Source of the DNA: Arachnia propionica
GTDB taxonomy: Bacteria; Actinomycetota; Actinomycetes; Propionibacteriales; Propionibacteriaceae
Reading direction: 5' to 3'
Assembly: GCF_003932785.1 (NCBI RefSeq)
Contig: NZ_RQYT01000035.1
Location: 1 to 32,232, forward strand
Length of the DNA stretch: 32,232 nucleotides
A model generated the notes under the pieces. It saw only the letters and a list, made by a program, of their open reading frames with translations, had not been told where the DNA came from and ran no database searches. The translations under genes were made by a program, and so were the position numbers. Shown here piece by piece: positions 23,780-30,712 of the stretch. Within the stretch, counting starts at the first letter, position 1; each line of letters begins with the position of its first letter.

Positions 23780-24670
23780 TCAGGCCATGAGGAACCGGGC
23801 GTAGCGTTCCTCGAGGCGGGTCGGGTCCGGCCGTTGTGCTGCTGAGCGGGGCAGGATCTCCAGGCTGCGGTTGTGCACGCCCTGGATGCCTCCGGCGAGC
23901 ATCCAGCCGTCGCGCTCGGCCAGGACGTCGTCGCGGACGTGCAGCGTCAGGTCCGGGCGGATGCCGAGGATGTTCGTGTCGTAGGCCGCGTGGTGGATCT
24001 TGCACAGCGAGATGCCGTTGGGGACGACGGCGTTGCCGCGCGGCAGGCCGTCCTCGATGATGTGGGCGGCATCGAGCAGCTCCGAGTGCTTGAGACGGCA
24101 GATGCTGCACTTGCCGTCGTAGGCGAGTAGCACCTGGGTGCGGAAGATGCGCTGGTGGAGCCGCTGTTTGGTGACCCGCTCCGTCCAGGCCCGGCGATCC
24201 GGTTCGAGGGCGCCGGGGTTGAGGTCGCGTTGGCTTGCGTCGAGGGCGAGGGTGAACTCGTGGTTCCTCGGGTCGTCCCCGATGACGTACACCGGGTAGA
24301 TCGCCTGGTACCGCCCCTTCGCGACCCCGACGAACCAGATGAGCGGCAGCCGATCCAGCATCGCCCGTCGCAGCGCCACGTTGTTCCGGGCCTCCGGGTC
24401 GGTCCCCTGGTACTTGTAACGCTGGAGGCCATCTGGCCCGATCGCATCCTCGTAGGGCGGGCTCTGGCCGTCGGGGGTGTGGACGGTCCTGATCGACAGC
24501 GCGGCCCCGACCCCCTTCGGGACCCGGATGCCCCGCACCCGATCGAGCAGCGGGACGCGTTCCCCGTCGTACTCGAACGTCGACAGCCATGCGAAGTCCA
24601 CCAGCGGTGACGGGCTGGCGTCCAGCCACCTCATCGCGGCTTCGCGAAGCTCGATCTCCGGGAGGGCCAT
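23780..24670 (-). CDS. HNH endonuclease with N-terminal recognition-like domain
   Basis: A 296-residue protein. The C-terminal third is an HNH nuclease: zinc-type C188-x2-C191, D-A-A-H-I-I at 200-205, N218-G-I-S-L-C and K-I-H-H at 224-227. The first ~145 residues (R-G-I-R-V-P-K-G, R-Y-K-Y-Q-G and I-x-P-V-Y-V-I) form a separate alpha/beta domain like those in front of HNH domains in modification-dependent (type IV-like) restriction enzymes; I cannot identify it more closely. No methylase is nearby. A TACCCT box 6 bases before the ATG suggests leaderless translation. Confidence 0.75.
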   Translation of the reverse strand: MALPEIELREAAMRWLDASPSPLVDFAWLSTFEYDGERVPLLDRVRGIRVPKGVGAALSIRTVHTPDGQSPPYEDAIGPDGLQRYKYQGTDPEARNNVALRRAMLDRLPLIWFVGVAKGRYQAIYPVYVIGDDPRNHEFTLALDASQRDLNPGALEPDRRAWTERVTKQRLHQRIFRTQVLLAYDGKCSICRLKHSELLDAAHIIEDGLPRGNAVVPNGISLCKIHHAAYDTNILGIRPDLTLHVRDDVLAERDGWMLAGGIQGVHNRSLEILPRSAAQRPDPTRLEERYARFLMA

Positions 24671-24676
24671 GGGCCC

Positions 24677-24682
24677 AGGGTA
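24677..24682 (-). promoter_or_regulatory. -10 box (TACCCT) of the HNH gene
   Basis: TACCCT, then GGGCCC, then the ATG at 24670 on the minus strand. The spacing matches the other leaderless starts in this window. Confidence 0.4.
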
Positions 24683-24700
24683 ACGACGAGGCGGCGCGGG

Positions 24701-25042
24701 TCACCAGTCCCGCGGCGAGATCAGCTCCTCCCCGTCGGCATCGTCGAACCCGTAGGTCTCCGCGATGAAACGCATGTCCGCGCCGATGCTCTCCCGGGCG
24801 ACGGTCTCGATCTCGCTGTCCGCCTCGTCGAACTCCTCCGCCAGATCGTTGAACCGCTCTGTGGCGGCATGGGTGAGGGCGTACAGGCCGGCCAGGTCGG
24901 CAGGAGGTGTGGTCTCGATCTCAACACACAGCTCCCTGAGGATCTCCTGGCCTTTGGTCACCAGGTGGGGCGGGTAGTAGGCGTCGCCGACCATGTCGGC
25001 GAGGAACACGTGATCGGTCAGGGCGGGATGGGATGGCTGCAT
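24701..25042 (-). CDS. DUF5713 family protein
   Basis: A 113-residue acidic, helical cytoplasmic protein. The patterns D-M-V-G-D-A-Y-Y-P-P-H-L-V-x-K-G, T-H-A-A-T-E-R-F-N-D-L, F-D-E-A-D-S-E-I-E-T-V-A-R-E and the terminal S-P-R-D-W match my memory of DUF5713, a family with no assigned function. A GGAG ribosome site precedes the ATG. It lies between the HNH gene and a small zinc-binding ORF on the same strand, separated from each by about 30 bases. Confidence 0.7.
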   Translation of the reverse strand: MQPSHPALTDHVFLADMVGDAYYPPHLVTKGQEILRELCVEIETTPPADLAGLYALTHAATERFNDLAEEFDEADSEIETVARESIGADMRFIAETYGFDDADGEELISPRDW

Positions 25043-25072
25043 GGCTGCTCCTCGTGGTGTGGGTCGGTGGGG

Positions 25073-25264
25073 TCAGGGGCGACGCTGCCGGGCGGCCTCG
25101 ACCTCGGGTCGGATCGTACCGTCGGCGTTCATGGGGGTCCAGGGCTCGGAGGGCACCCATTCGGAGGTGCAGCCGGAGCACTCGAAGACCGGCTCGCCCT
25201 CCAGTTCCCGGGAAGTCGGGCGCCAGTCGCAGCGGGAGCGGCAGCTGTTCTGCGCCAGGGTCAT
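25073..25264 (-). CDS. Small Cys-rich, probably zinc-binding protein
   Basis: A 63-residue product with C8-x3-C12 and C28-x2-C31, a likely zinc site, followed by S-E-W-V-P-S-E-P-W-T-P and a charged tail. Its ATG (25264-25262) overlaps the endonuclease IV stop as ATGA, good evidence that it is translated as part of that operon. The family is not recognised. It could assist DNA repair through its neighbour, but nothing in the sequence proves this. Confidence 0.6.
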   Translation of the reverse strand: MTLAQNSCRSRCDWRPTSRELEGEPVFECSGCTSEWVPSEPWTPMNADGTIRPEVEAARQRRP

Positions 25265-26034
25265 GACGCCACCGCCCCGCGCAGCCACGCGATCTCGTCA
25301 CGGTGGTTCGCCGCCGGGGTCTCCAGCACGACGGGGGCGTCCGCGTCGCGGAGGATCGCCAACAGCACCTCCGCGTCGATCATCCCGTCGCCCCACGGGG
25401 CGTGGCGGTCGCGCCCGGAGCCGGGGGCGTCGGCGGAGTCGTTGCAGTGGACGAGGTCGATGCGTCCGGTGATCGCCCGCACGTCGTCGACGACGGTGGT
25501 GAGGTCCAGCCCGGCGGCGTGGGCGTGGCAGGTGTCGAGGCACAGCCCCACCCGGGGCAGGTTCTCGGAACCGTCGAGGGTCTCCCAGAGCGTCGCCATG
25601 GCGTCGAGATGGCGCATCATCGCCTTTTTGCCGCCGGCGGTGTTCTCGATGAGAACCGGGACCTTGGGGTCGAGGCCGTCGATGCACTTGCGCCAGTTGT
25701 CGCGGCCGAGCTGCGGGTCCTCGTCGGCGGTGACGTGGCCGCCGTGGACGATCACGCCCTCGGCGCCCAGCTCGGCGGCGGCGTCGATGGTCTGCTGGAG
25801 CAGTTTCCGGGACGGGATGCGGATGCGGTTGTTCGTCGAGGCGACGTTGATGACGTAGGCGGCGTGCACGAACAGGCCGATCCCGGCCGCGCCGGCCGTC
25901 TCGGCGAGCCCCTCGGGAACGACGGGTTTCTTCCAGGACTGCGGGTCCCCGAGTGTGATCTGGGCGACCTCCGCCTTGACGGCGACAGCCTGGGAGATCG
26001 CGTTCTGGAGGTCCACGTGACAACCGATCCTCAT
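25261..26034 (-). CDS. nfo: Endonuclease IV-type AP endonuclease
   Basis: A 257-residue TIM-barrel protein of the AP-endonuclease-2 family. Visible metal-site and family motifs are H-G-G-H (about 97-100), I-E-N-T-A-G-G, C-L-D-T-C-H-A-H-A-A-G and V-H-C-N-D-S-x-x-x-x-G-S-G-R-D-R-H. It cleaves DNA 5' to abasic sites in base-excision repair. A TACGCT box ends 9 bases before the ATG. It is followed directly by the small zinc protein. It is slightly short (E. coli Nfo is about 285 residues) but has the full set of metal motifs. Confidence 0.85.
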   Translation of the reverse strand: MRIGCHVDLQNAISQAVAVKAEVAQITLGDPQSWKKPVVPEGLAETAGAAGIGLFVHAAYVINVASTNNRIRIPSRKLLQQTIDAAAELGAEGVIVHGGHVTADEDPQLGRDNWRKCIDGLDPKVPVLIENTAGGKKAMMRHLDAMATLWETLDGSENLPRVGLCLDTCHAHAAGLDLTTVVDDVRAITGRIDLVHCNDSADAPGSGRDRHAPWGDGMIDAEVLLAILRDADAPVVLETPAANHRDEIAWLRGAVAS

Positions 26035-26043
26035 GGAACCAGA

Positions 26044-26049
26044 AGCGTA
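26044..26049 (-). promoter_or_regulatory. -10 box (TACGCT) of nfo
   Basis: TACGCT on the minus strand lies 9 bases before the ATG at 26034, just downstream of the strong terminator of the preceding gene. Confidence 0.4.
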
Positions 26050-26056
26050 CGCAAAA

Positions 26057-26094
26057 GTTGGGGCCCGCGCGGGATCATCCGCGCGGGCCCCAAC
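26057..26094 (-). terminator. Strong intrinsic terminator of the thioester-protein gene
   Basis: A perfect 16-bp GC-rich stem (GTTGGGGCCCGCGCGG at 26057-26072 paired with 26079-26094) with a 6-base loop, followed on the minus strand by TTTTGC. It lies 17 bases after the stop codon, confirming that the gene really ends at the LPKTGF motif. Confidence 0.9.
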
Positions 26095-26111
26095 CGAAGG
26101 GGGAGAGGGGA

Positions 26112-27380
26112 TCAGAAGCCGGTCTTGGGGAGGCCGGGCTTCTTGGGGACCGGGTTGCTCGGCGTCGGCACGTTCGGAGCGGGGGTGCTCGGGGCAGGCG
26201 TGCTGGGAGCCGGGGTGCTCGGAGCGGGCGTGCTGGGAGCCGGGGTGCTCGGGGCAGGCGTGCTGGGAGCCGGGGTGCTCGGGGCAGGCGTGCTCGGAGC
26301 GGGGGTGCTCGGGGCAGGCGTGCTGGGAGCGGGGGTGCTCGGGGCAGGAACACTCGGCGACGGGGTCGGGCTCGGGGTGGGCGTCGGAGCCGGGGCAGGC
26401 TTGGCGTCCCAGGTCACCTTGGCCTCGGCGTCGACCTGCTTCGGGGTGGAGTGCACGAGGATGATGGTCTGGGTGCGCTGGTTCTTGCCCACCAGCAGCT
26501 GGCCCGCGTTGGCGTGCCCGAACAGCGACGACTTGAGCACTGCCTCGCCCGCGGGGGCATCAGCGGGGACGTCGAGGAAGAGCTTCACACCCGTCGGGAC
26601 GGCCTGGGGGTCAACCGGGGTGCCGTCCTCGGTCACCAGGTCGTAGGGCAGCTTCTCCAGGAGCTTGACGGTGCCGGCGGTGGACTCGACGACGATCGGA
26701 CCGAGCTTGGTGCCCGCCTCGCCAACACCCTCGGGAACCACGAACCTCAGGGCCGGGCCGGAGGTCTCCTGCATGCCGGTGTTGTTCTCGCCCAGGAGGT
26801 AGTCGTACAGCTTCTTGACGCGCTGCTGGCGCGCCTGGTCGGTGTCGACGTGCTCGGCGTAGTGCGACCACAGCACGCCGCGGAAGTCGTAGCCGTTGGT
26901 GAGGTGCCAGATGGCGGCCTGGGTGGCGGTCACGGCCTCCTTGTCGGTGAGGCCCTCAACGCCAGCAGCCTTCGCGATCTCCTCGACGGAGACCTGCGGG
27001 TAGCTGCGCTGCACGATCCAGCCGACCTTCGCGCGGACGCCTGCGTCGGTCTTGAAGCGGTTCGTGCCGGGGAACTGGTCCCAGCCCACCTGCTGCAGGT
27101 CGGTGCCCCAGGCGGCGTGCACGTCGAGCTCGATGCAGTAGGCGTAGAACTTCTCGCCCGCAGCGTTGCTGTGGACCGCGAGGAGCTGGGTGGACATCGG
27201 CTTGCCGTCGCGGTCCACGTAGTGGCCGTAGAACAACTCCTGGGAGCTGCCCAGCTTCGGGTAGCCAGCTTCGTACTGTTCGGCGCGTGCCTGCGGGGAG
27301 ATGAGGGCGCTGAACGCGAGCGCAACCGCCATCATCACGGCGAAGGCCGGCCGAAGAATCGCGCGGTTGGGGTTGCGCAT
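26112..27380 (-). CDS. Secreted thioester-domain (TED) adhesin with APSTP repeats and terminal LPKTGF
   Basis: A 422-residue secreted protein. The signal peptide is cleaved near A-R-A at 31-33. The thioester domain follows (about 40-215): the single Cys of the mature protein, C82 in A-Y-C-I-E-L-D, and Q154 in T-Q-A-A-I-W are the pair expected to form the internal Cys-Gln thioester, by which such domains bind host proteins covalently. A beta-rich domain (about 215-335) leads to a Pro-rich stalk with 11 APSTP repeats. The chain ends in P-G-L-P-K-T-G-F. An LPXTG-like motif is there, but no membrane helix or basic tail follows. A CGGAGGAA ribosome site precedes the ATG. The repeat stalk recalls the Pro-Thr-repeat adhesins DsA1/DsA2 of Cutibacterium acnes. 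Confidence 0.85.
   Translation of the reverse strand: MRNPNRAILRPAFAVMMAVALAFSALISPQARAEQYEAGYPKLGSSQELFYGHYVDRDGKPMSTQLLAVHSNAAGEKFYAYCIELDVHAAWGTDLQQVGWDQFPGTNRFKTDAGVRAKVGWIVQRSYPQVSVEEIAKAAGVEGLTDKEAVTATQAAIWHLTNGYDFRGVLWSHYAEHVDTDQARQQRVKKLYDYLLGENNTGMQETSGPALRFVVPEGVGEAGTKLGPIVVESTAGTVKLLEKLPYDLVTEDGTPVDPQAVPTGVKLFLDVPADAPAGEAVLKSSLFGHANAGQLLVGKNQRTQTIILVHSTPKQVDAEAKVTWDAKPAPAPTPTPSPTPSPSVPAPSTPAPSTPAPSTPAPSTPAPSTPAPSTPAPSTPAPSTPAPSTPAPSTPAPSTPAPNVPTPSNPVPKKPGLPKTGF
26176..26340 (-). repeat. Eleven 15-bp units encoding APSTP
   Basis: A tandem array of 15-base units inside the thioester-protein gene. Two synonymous unit types largely alternate, giving an underlying 30-base period. Near-identical units make copy-number change by slippage likely. 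Confidence 0.9.
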
Positions 27381-27477
27381 GACTCTTCCTCCGAAAGTCA
27401 GATGGGTTCAAGGCGGCCTACTGAACTTTCGGCCAGGGCCAACATACCCTTTCGGGAGGCCCAAGGGAAATCGGAGT

Positions 27478-29415
27478 TTACTTTGGCGTGTCGTCCTTCC
27501 GGCCTTCACGTTCGACCACCCGGCACACGAGGGCCTCGTACGGGCGCATCGGCTGCGTGCGATCCGGGGCGGTGCCCACCACCACCTCCAGCGGCCGGTC
27601 CCGATGCCGTCGCTTCAACTCCCGCGGGGAGAGGTTCACCTCGATGAACCACCGGTCCCCGTCGTGCTCCCGGAACCATGCGAAGTAGTCCCGCACCTTG
27701 TGATCGATGAATCGGATGGCGCCGAGCCGCAGCGTCGGTTCCCGGCGACGGAGCCGGATCAGGTCCTGGTGGAAGCGCAGCACCGAACCCGGATCCCGCT
27801 CCTGCTCCTCGACGGTGTGCCCCACCGAGTCCTCGAACCCGGCCAGCCATGGAACGCCGTCGGTGAATCCCAGCCCCGGGCGTCGTGACCACCGCATCGG
27901 AACCCGGGCGTGATCTCGGGAACCGGCCATCACCTTCGGCCAGGCGGTTGGTCCTTCTGTTGCAAGAAGATTGAGCGATTCGACGTCGCGCAGCGCCGAC
28001 GGATCCGGGAAATCCTGGTTCACCGCGCCGATTTCCTGGCCCTGGAAGATGAACGGGGTGCCGCGCATCGTGAGCAGCATCGTCGCGAGGGCCTTGCCGA
28101 GGGCCGTGCGGAAACGCGGGTCCGGGTTGACCTTCGAGATCATGCGCGGGTTGTCGTGGTTCTCGAAGAACAGGGTCTGCCAGTCCTCGGAACCGAGCCG
28201 ACTCTGGTAGTCGATCCAGTACTGCTTGAGGAAGTTCAGGTCGTAGGCGTAGTCGTCCCACCGGACGTGGCCCGGCGACTCGAGATGGTCGAAGCTGAAC
28301 ACGAGATCCAGTTCGCCGCGTCCCGCATTCGTCAACAGCCGCCCCGTCTCCACCCCGACCCCCGGCCCCTCGCCGATCATGACGGGGAGGGCGTCACCGC
28401 CAGGGGTCTCCGTGCCGGGTGCGACATCCCTGCGGGTGAATCCCTCCCGACGCAGTTCGGCCAGATGGTCGTGGAGACGGGGGCCGTGGAAGTAGTGCTC
28501 CACGCCGGTGAACCCCATGAGCTGCCCCACGACGGGATTGCCGTCGGGCAGGCCGTCGCGTTTCGAGATGTAGTTGATGACATCGAGGCGGAAGCCGTCG
28601 ATGCCCCTGTCGAGCCAGAACCGGACGATGTCGGCGACCTCGCGGCGCACCGCGGGGTTCTCCCAGTTGAGGTCCGGTTGCTCGGGGGTGAACAGGTGCA
28701 GCACCCACGTGTCGTCGATGCGTCGCCAGGCCGGGCCGGAGAAGAAGGAGGTCCAGTTGTTCGGTGGCTCCTCCCCGTTGCGGAGGAAGTAGAAGTCACG
28801 GTGGTCGCCCCCCGCGAGGGCGTCGCGGAACCAGGGGTGCTCATCGGAGGTGTGGTTGACGACGAGGTCCAGGATGATGCGCATGTCGCGTCGGTGGCAG
28901 GAGGCGACGAGCTCGTCGAGGTCGGCCATCGTGCCCATCTCCGTCATGATCTGCCGGTAGTCGGAGATGTCGTAGCCCATGTCCTTGTTCGGCGAGGCGA
29001 AGATGGGGGACAGCCAGAGGCAGTCGACGCCGAGCCGCTCCAGGTGGGGCAGGTGCTCGATGATGCCGCGGAGGTCGCCGATGCCGTCGCCGTCGCTGTC
29101 GGCGAAGGAACGCGGGTAGATCTGGTAGAACACCGCCTGTTTCCACCACGTCGCCCGGATCGGCCCGTCGCTGCGGGGGAGGGGCTCGGGGCAGGTGGCG
29201 AGGAGGTCGAGGAGGGTCTCCATGAAATTGGAGCCGAGGAAGCGCTCCACGAGGGGCTCCAGACTGGACAGCCTCAGCCGGGAGACGAGCGGGTTGGTGG
29301 CCCATGCCCGGCTGCGGCCGGCCTGCAGCAGGACCTTGTCGATGATGTCGCGCCCGAGTGGGTGCGCGTAGACCTCGGCAACGGTGGCGGTTCGATCCAG
29401 CTTCACAGGCCCCAT
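27478..29415 (-). CDS. GH13 alpha-glucosidase / oligo-1,6-glucosidase with N-terminal extension
   Basis: A 645-residue cytoplasmic glycosidase. The catalytic (beta/alpha)8 domain starts near 89 with W-W-K-Q-A-V-F-Y-Q-I-Y-P-R-S-F. It shows D-L-V-V-N-H-T-S (183-190), nucleophile D278 in G-F-R-L-D-V, acid/base E349 in M-I-G-E-G, and E-N-H-D-N-P-R with D421. This set belongs to the oligo-1,6-glucosidase/alpha-glucosidase/trehalose hydrolase branch; the exact sugar is uncertain. The first ~85 residues (V-A-E-V-Y-A-H-P-L-G-R-D-I-I-D-K and later S-S-L-E-P-L-V-E-R-F-L-G) are a helical extension absent from standard members. Its stop is 97 bases from the next start; a weak CCCTT/AAGGG hairpin (27447-27467) may end it. 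Confidence 0.88.
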   Translation of the reverse strand: MGPVKLDRTATVAEVYAHPLGRDIIDKVLLQAGRSRAWATNPLVSRLRLSSLEPLVERFLGSNFMETLLDLLATCPEPLPRSDGPIRATWWKQAVFYQIYPRSFADSDGDGIGDLRGIIEHLPHLERLGVDCLWLSPIFASPNKDMGYDISDYRQIMTEMGTMADLDELVASCHRRDMRIILDLVVNHTSDEHPWFRDALAGGDHRDFYFLRNGEEPPNNWTSFFSGPAWRRIDDTWVLHLFTPEQPDLNWENPAVRREVADIVRFWLDRGIDGFRLDVINYISKRDGLPDGNPVVGQLMGFTGVEHYFHGPRLHDHLAELRREGFTRRDVAPGTETPGGDALPVMIGEGPGVGVETGRLLTNAGRGELDLVFSFDHLESPGHVRWDDYAYDLNFLKQYWIDYQSRLGSEDWQTLFFENHDNPRMISKVNPDPRFRTALGKALATMLLTMRGTPFIFQGQEIGAVNQDFPDPSALRDVESLNLLATEGPTAWPKVMAGSRDHARVPMRWSRRPGLGFTDGVPWLAGFEDSVGHTVEEQERDPGSVLRFHQDLIRLRRREPTLRLGAIRFIDHKVRDYFAWFREHDGDRWFIEVNLSPRELKRRHRDRPLEVVVGTAPDRTQPMRPYEALVCRVVEREGRKDDTPK

Positions 29416-29457
29416 CGTGCCGGAGGTGCCGAGCGGTTGTGGGGCATTCTCAGAGAG

Positions 29458-29473
29458 TGCGCGAATAGGCGCA
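29458..29473. promoter_or_regulatory. Dyad TGCGC-N6-GCGCA upstream of the GH13 gene
   Basis: A perfect 5-bp inverted repeat 43 bases upstream of the glucosidase start. The position suits an operator for a sugar-responsive regulator, but the arms are short and no regulator gene is adjacent. The rest of 29416-29688 shows only a 10-base direct repeat GTGACGATCC (29571 and 29583) and the next gene's -10 box. Confidence 0.25.
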
Positions 29474-29676
29474 TCTACTGCGGTCGCCCCGGTGACCCCC
29501 TGGCGGCGTTGTCCTCCTCGAACGCACGATCCAGTGCGCTCCTCGTCGTCCGCCTTGCCAAGAGGCCACCGTGACGATCCTCGTGACGATCCCCCTATCC
29601 GCGCACCCTCTCAGCAGAAGAACCGGCGTGGCTGGACGGTCGTGGTCCGGTTCGACCATCGGGGAGGGGTGCCCTC

Positions 29677-29682
29677 TACACT
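29677..29682 (+). promoter_or_regulatory. -10 box (TACACT) of the phosphatase gene
   Basis: TACACT is followed by CTGGCC and the ATG at 29689. The 6-base spacing without a ribosome site indicates leaderless translation. Confidence 0.5.
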
Positions 29683-29688
29683 CTGGCC

Positions 29689-30132
29689 ATGAGCAAACTG
29701 GTGTTCGTGTGCTGGGGCAACATCTGCCGCTCCCCGATGGCGGAGCGGGTCGCCAGACGGATGGCGGCCGAACGGGGGCTCGACGTGGAGATCACCAGCG
29801 TCGGCATCTCCTCCGAGGAGTCCGGGAACCCGATCGACCGACGCGCCGTCGCCGTCCTCACCGGGGCGGGATACGACGCGTCCGGGCACCGCGCCAGGCG
29901 GGTCAGCCGCGACGACCTCGTCGACGCCGACCTCGTCGTCGCCGCGGAGGGCATGCACATCGACAGACTGCGCGGAATCCACCCCGAGGGCACCTACGCG
30001 CTCCTCAACGACTTCAACCCCGACCTCAAGGGAACCGATCTCCGGGACCCCTGGTACGGGCCCGCGAGCGGTTTCCACGAGACCCTCGCCGACATCGAGG
30101 CGGCGATGCCTGGCATTCTCGACACCCTCTGA
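29689..30132 (+). CDS. Low-molecular-weight protein-tyrosine phosphatase
   Basis: A 147-residue cytoplasmic phosphatase. The P-loop is C8-W-G-N-I-C-R-S15 (CX5RS, nucleophile C8 and R14), and the general acid is D120 in D-P-W-Y. The length and both motifs match Wzb/PtpA-type enzymes, which dephosphorylate tyrosine on kinases of envelope polysaccharide systems or on other proteins. No tyrosine kinase is nearby. Its stop lies about 8 bases before the ECF-type promoter of the sigma gene, so the two are adjacent but probably separately controlled. Confidence 0.92.
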   Translation: MSKLVFVCWGNICRSPMAERVARRMAAERGLDVEITSVGISSEESGNPIDRRAVAVLTGAGYDASGHRARRVSRDDLVDADLVVAAEGMHIDRLRGIHPEGTYALLNDFNPDLKGTDLRDPWYGPASGFHETLADIEAAMPGILDTL

Positions 30133-30139
30133 ACGGACA

Positions 30140-30164
30140 GAACCTTTTCGACCCCGAGCGCGTT
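30140..30164 (+). promoter_or_regulatory. ECF-type promoter of the first sigma gene
   Basis: GAACC (30140-30144) and CGTT (30161-30164) are separated by 16 bases, the classic -35/-10 pattern of group-4 sigma factors. It lies directly upstream of a SigE-family gene, which suggests autoregulation. The leader then carries GTGAAAGGGGG before ATG 30187. Confidence 0.55.
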
Positions 30165-30186
30165 TGCGGGGTGAAAGGGGGTCGGG

Positions 30187-30711
30187 ATGCCGACAAGAAC
30201 TGAAGTACAGGAACACTTCTCCGAATTCGTCGCCGCCCATCTCGACCTGCTGGTCAGGATCGCCCGTTCCCTGACCGGCAGCGCCGAGTCCGCCGACGAC
30301 CTGGCCCAGACCGCGCTCGAGAAGGCGTATCGGTCGTGGCCGAAGGTGATGACCATGGCGGAGCCGCTCGCCTACGTGCGGCGGATCCTCGTGAACTCCG
30401 CCTACGACGCGTGGCGCCGCAGGACGCGCCTGAGACACATCCTCGGCGTGCGCGCCGACGTCGAGGACCCGCCCGCGACGAGCCGTTGGGGCAACAGCGA
30501 GGACACCGTCGACTCGCTGTCCCGGATCGACGCGCTCATGCGGCCCCTCACCGCGAAGGAACGCGCCGTGGTGACGCTCCGTTTCCTCGTCGGCCTCACC
30601 GAGGCCGAGACCGCCTGGGAGCTGGGCATCGCCCTCGGCACCGTCAAATCAACCGCCGCCCGCGCCCTCAACCGGATGCGCGTGGCCGAACACCAGCGAA
30701 GCGGAGTCTGA
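30187..30711 (+). CDS. SigE-family (ECF) RNA polymerase sigma factor
   Basis: A 174-residue sigma factor. Region 2 spans about 10-75 (F-V-A-A-H-L-x-x-L-V-R-I-A-R-S-L-T-G, A-D-D-L-A-Q-T-A-L-E-K-A-Y, and Y-V-R-R-I-L-V-N). Region 4 spans about 115-168 (L-T-A-K-E-R-A-V-V-T-L-R-F, L-T-E-A-E-T-A, and G-T-V-K-S-T-A-A-R-A-L). It matches the actinobacterial SigE-like family usually encoded beside a membrane partner. The stop is one base before the ATG of the next gene. A closely related sigma gene begins at 32103. Confidence 0.92.
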   Translation: MPTRTEVQEHFSEFVAAHLDLLVRIARSLTGSAESADDLAQTALEKAYRSWPKVMTMAEPLAYVRRILVNSAYDAWRRRTRLRHILGVRADVEDPPATSRWGNSEDTVDSLSRIDALMRPLTAKERAVVTLRFLVGLTEAETAWELGIALGTVKSTAARALNRMRVAEHQRSGV

Positions 30712-30712
30712 C

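Noticed and set aside
22242-24704. An 820-codon minus-strand frame over aspA
   Set aside because: Shadow of aspA and the HNH gene; it has no recognisable domain.
26041-26111. A hidden membrane anchor for the thioester protein in another frame
   Set aside because: Downstream frames give polar or Pro/Gly/Arg-rich residues and then the terminator; no hydrophobic stretch exists.
27447-27467. Hairpin CCCTT...AAGGG after the GH13 gene as a clear terminator
   Set aside because: The stem is short and interrupted with no T-run; mentioned only as a weak possibility.
29571-29592. Direct repeat GTGACGATCC twice, 12 bases apart
   Set aside because: Only two copies and no regulator nearby; not enough to call an operator.
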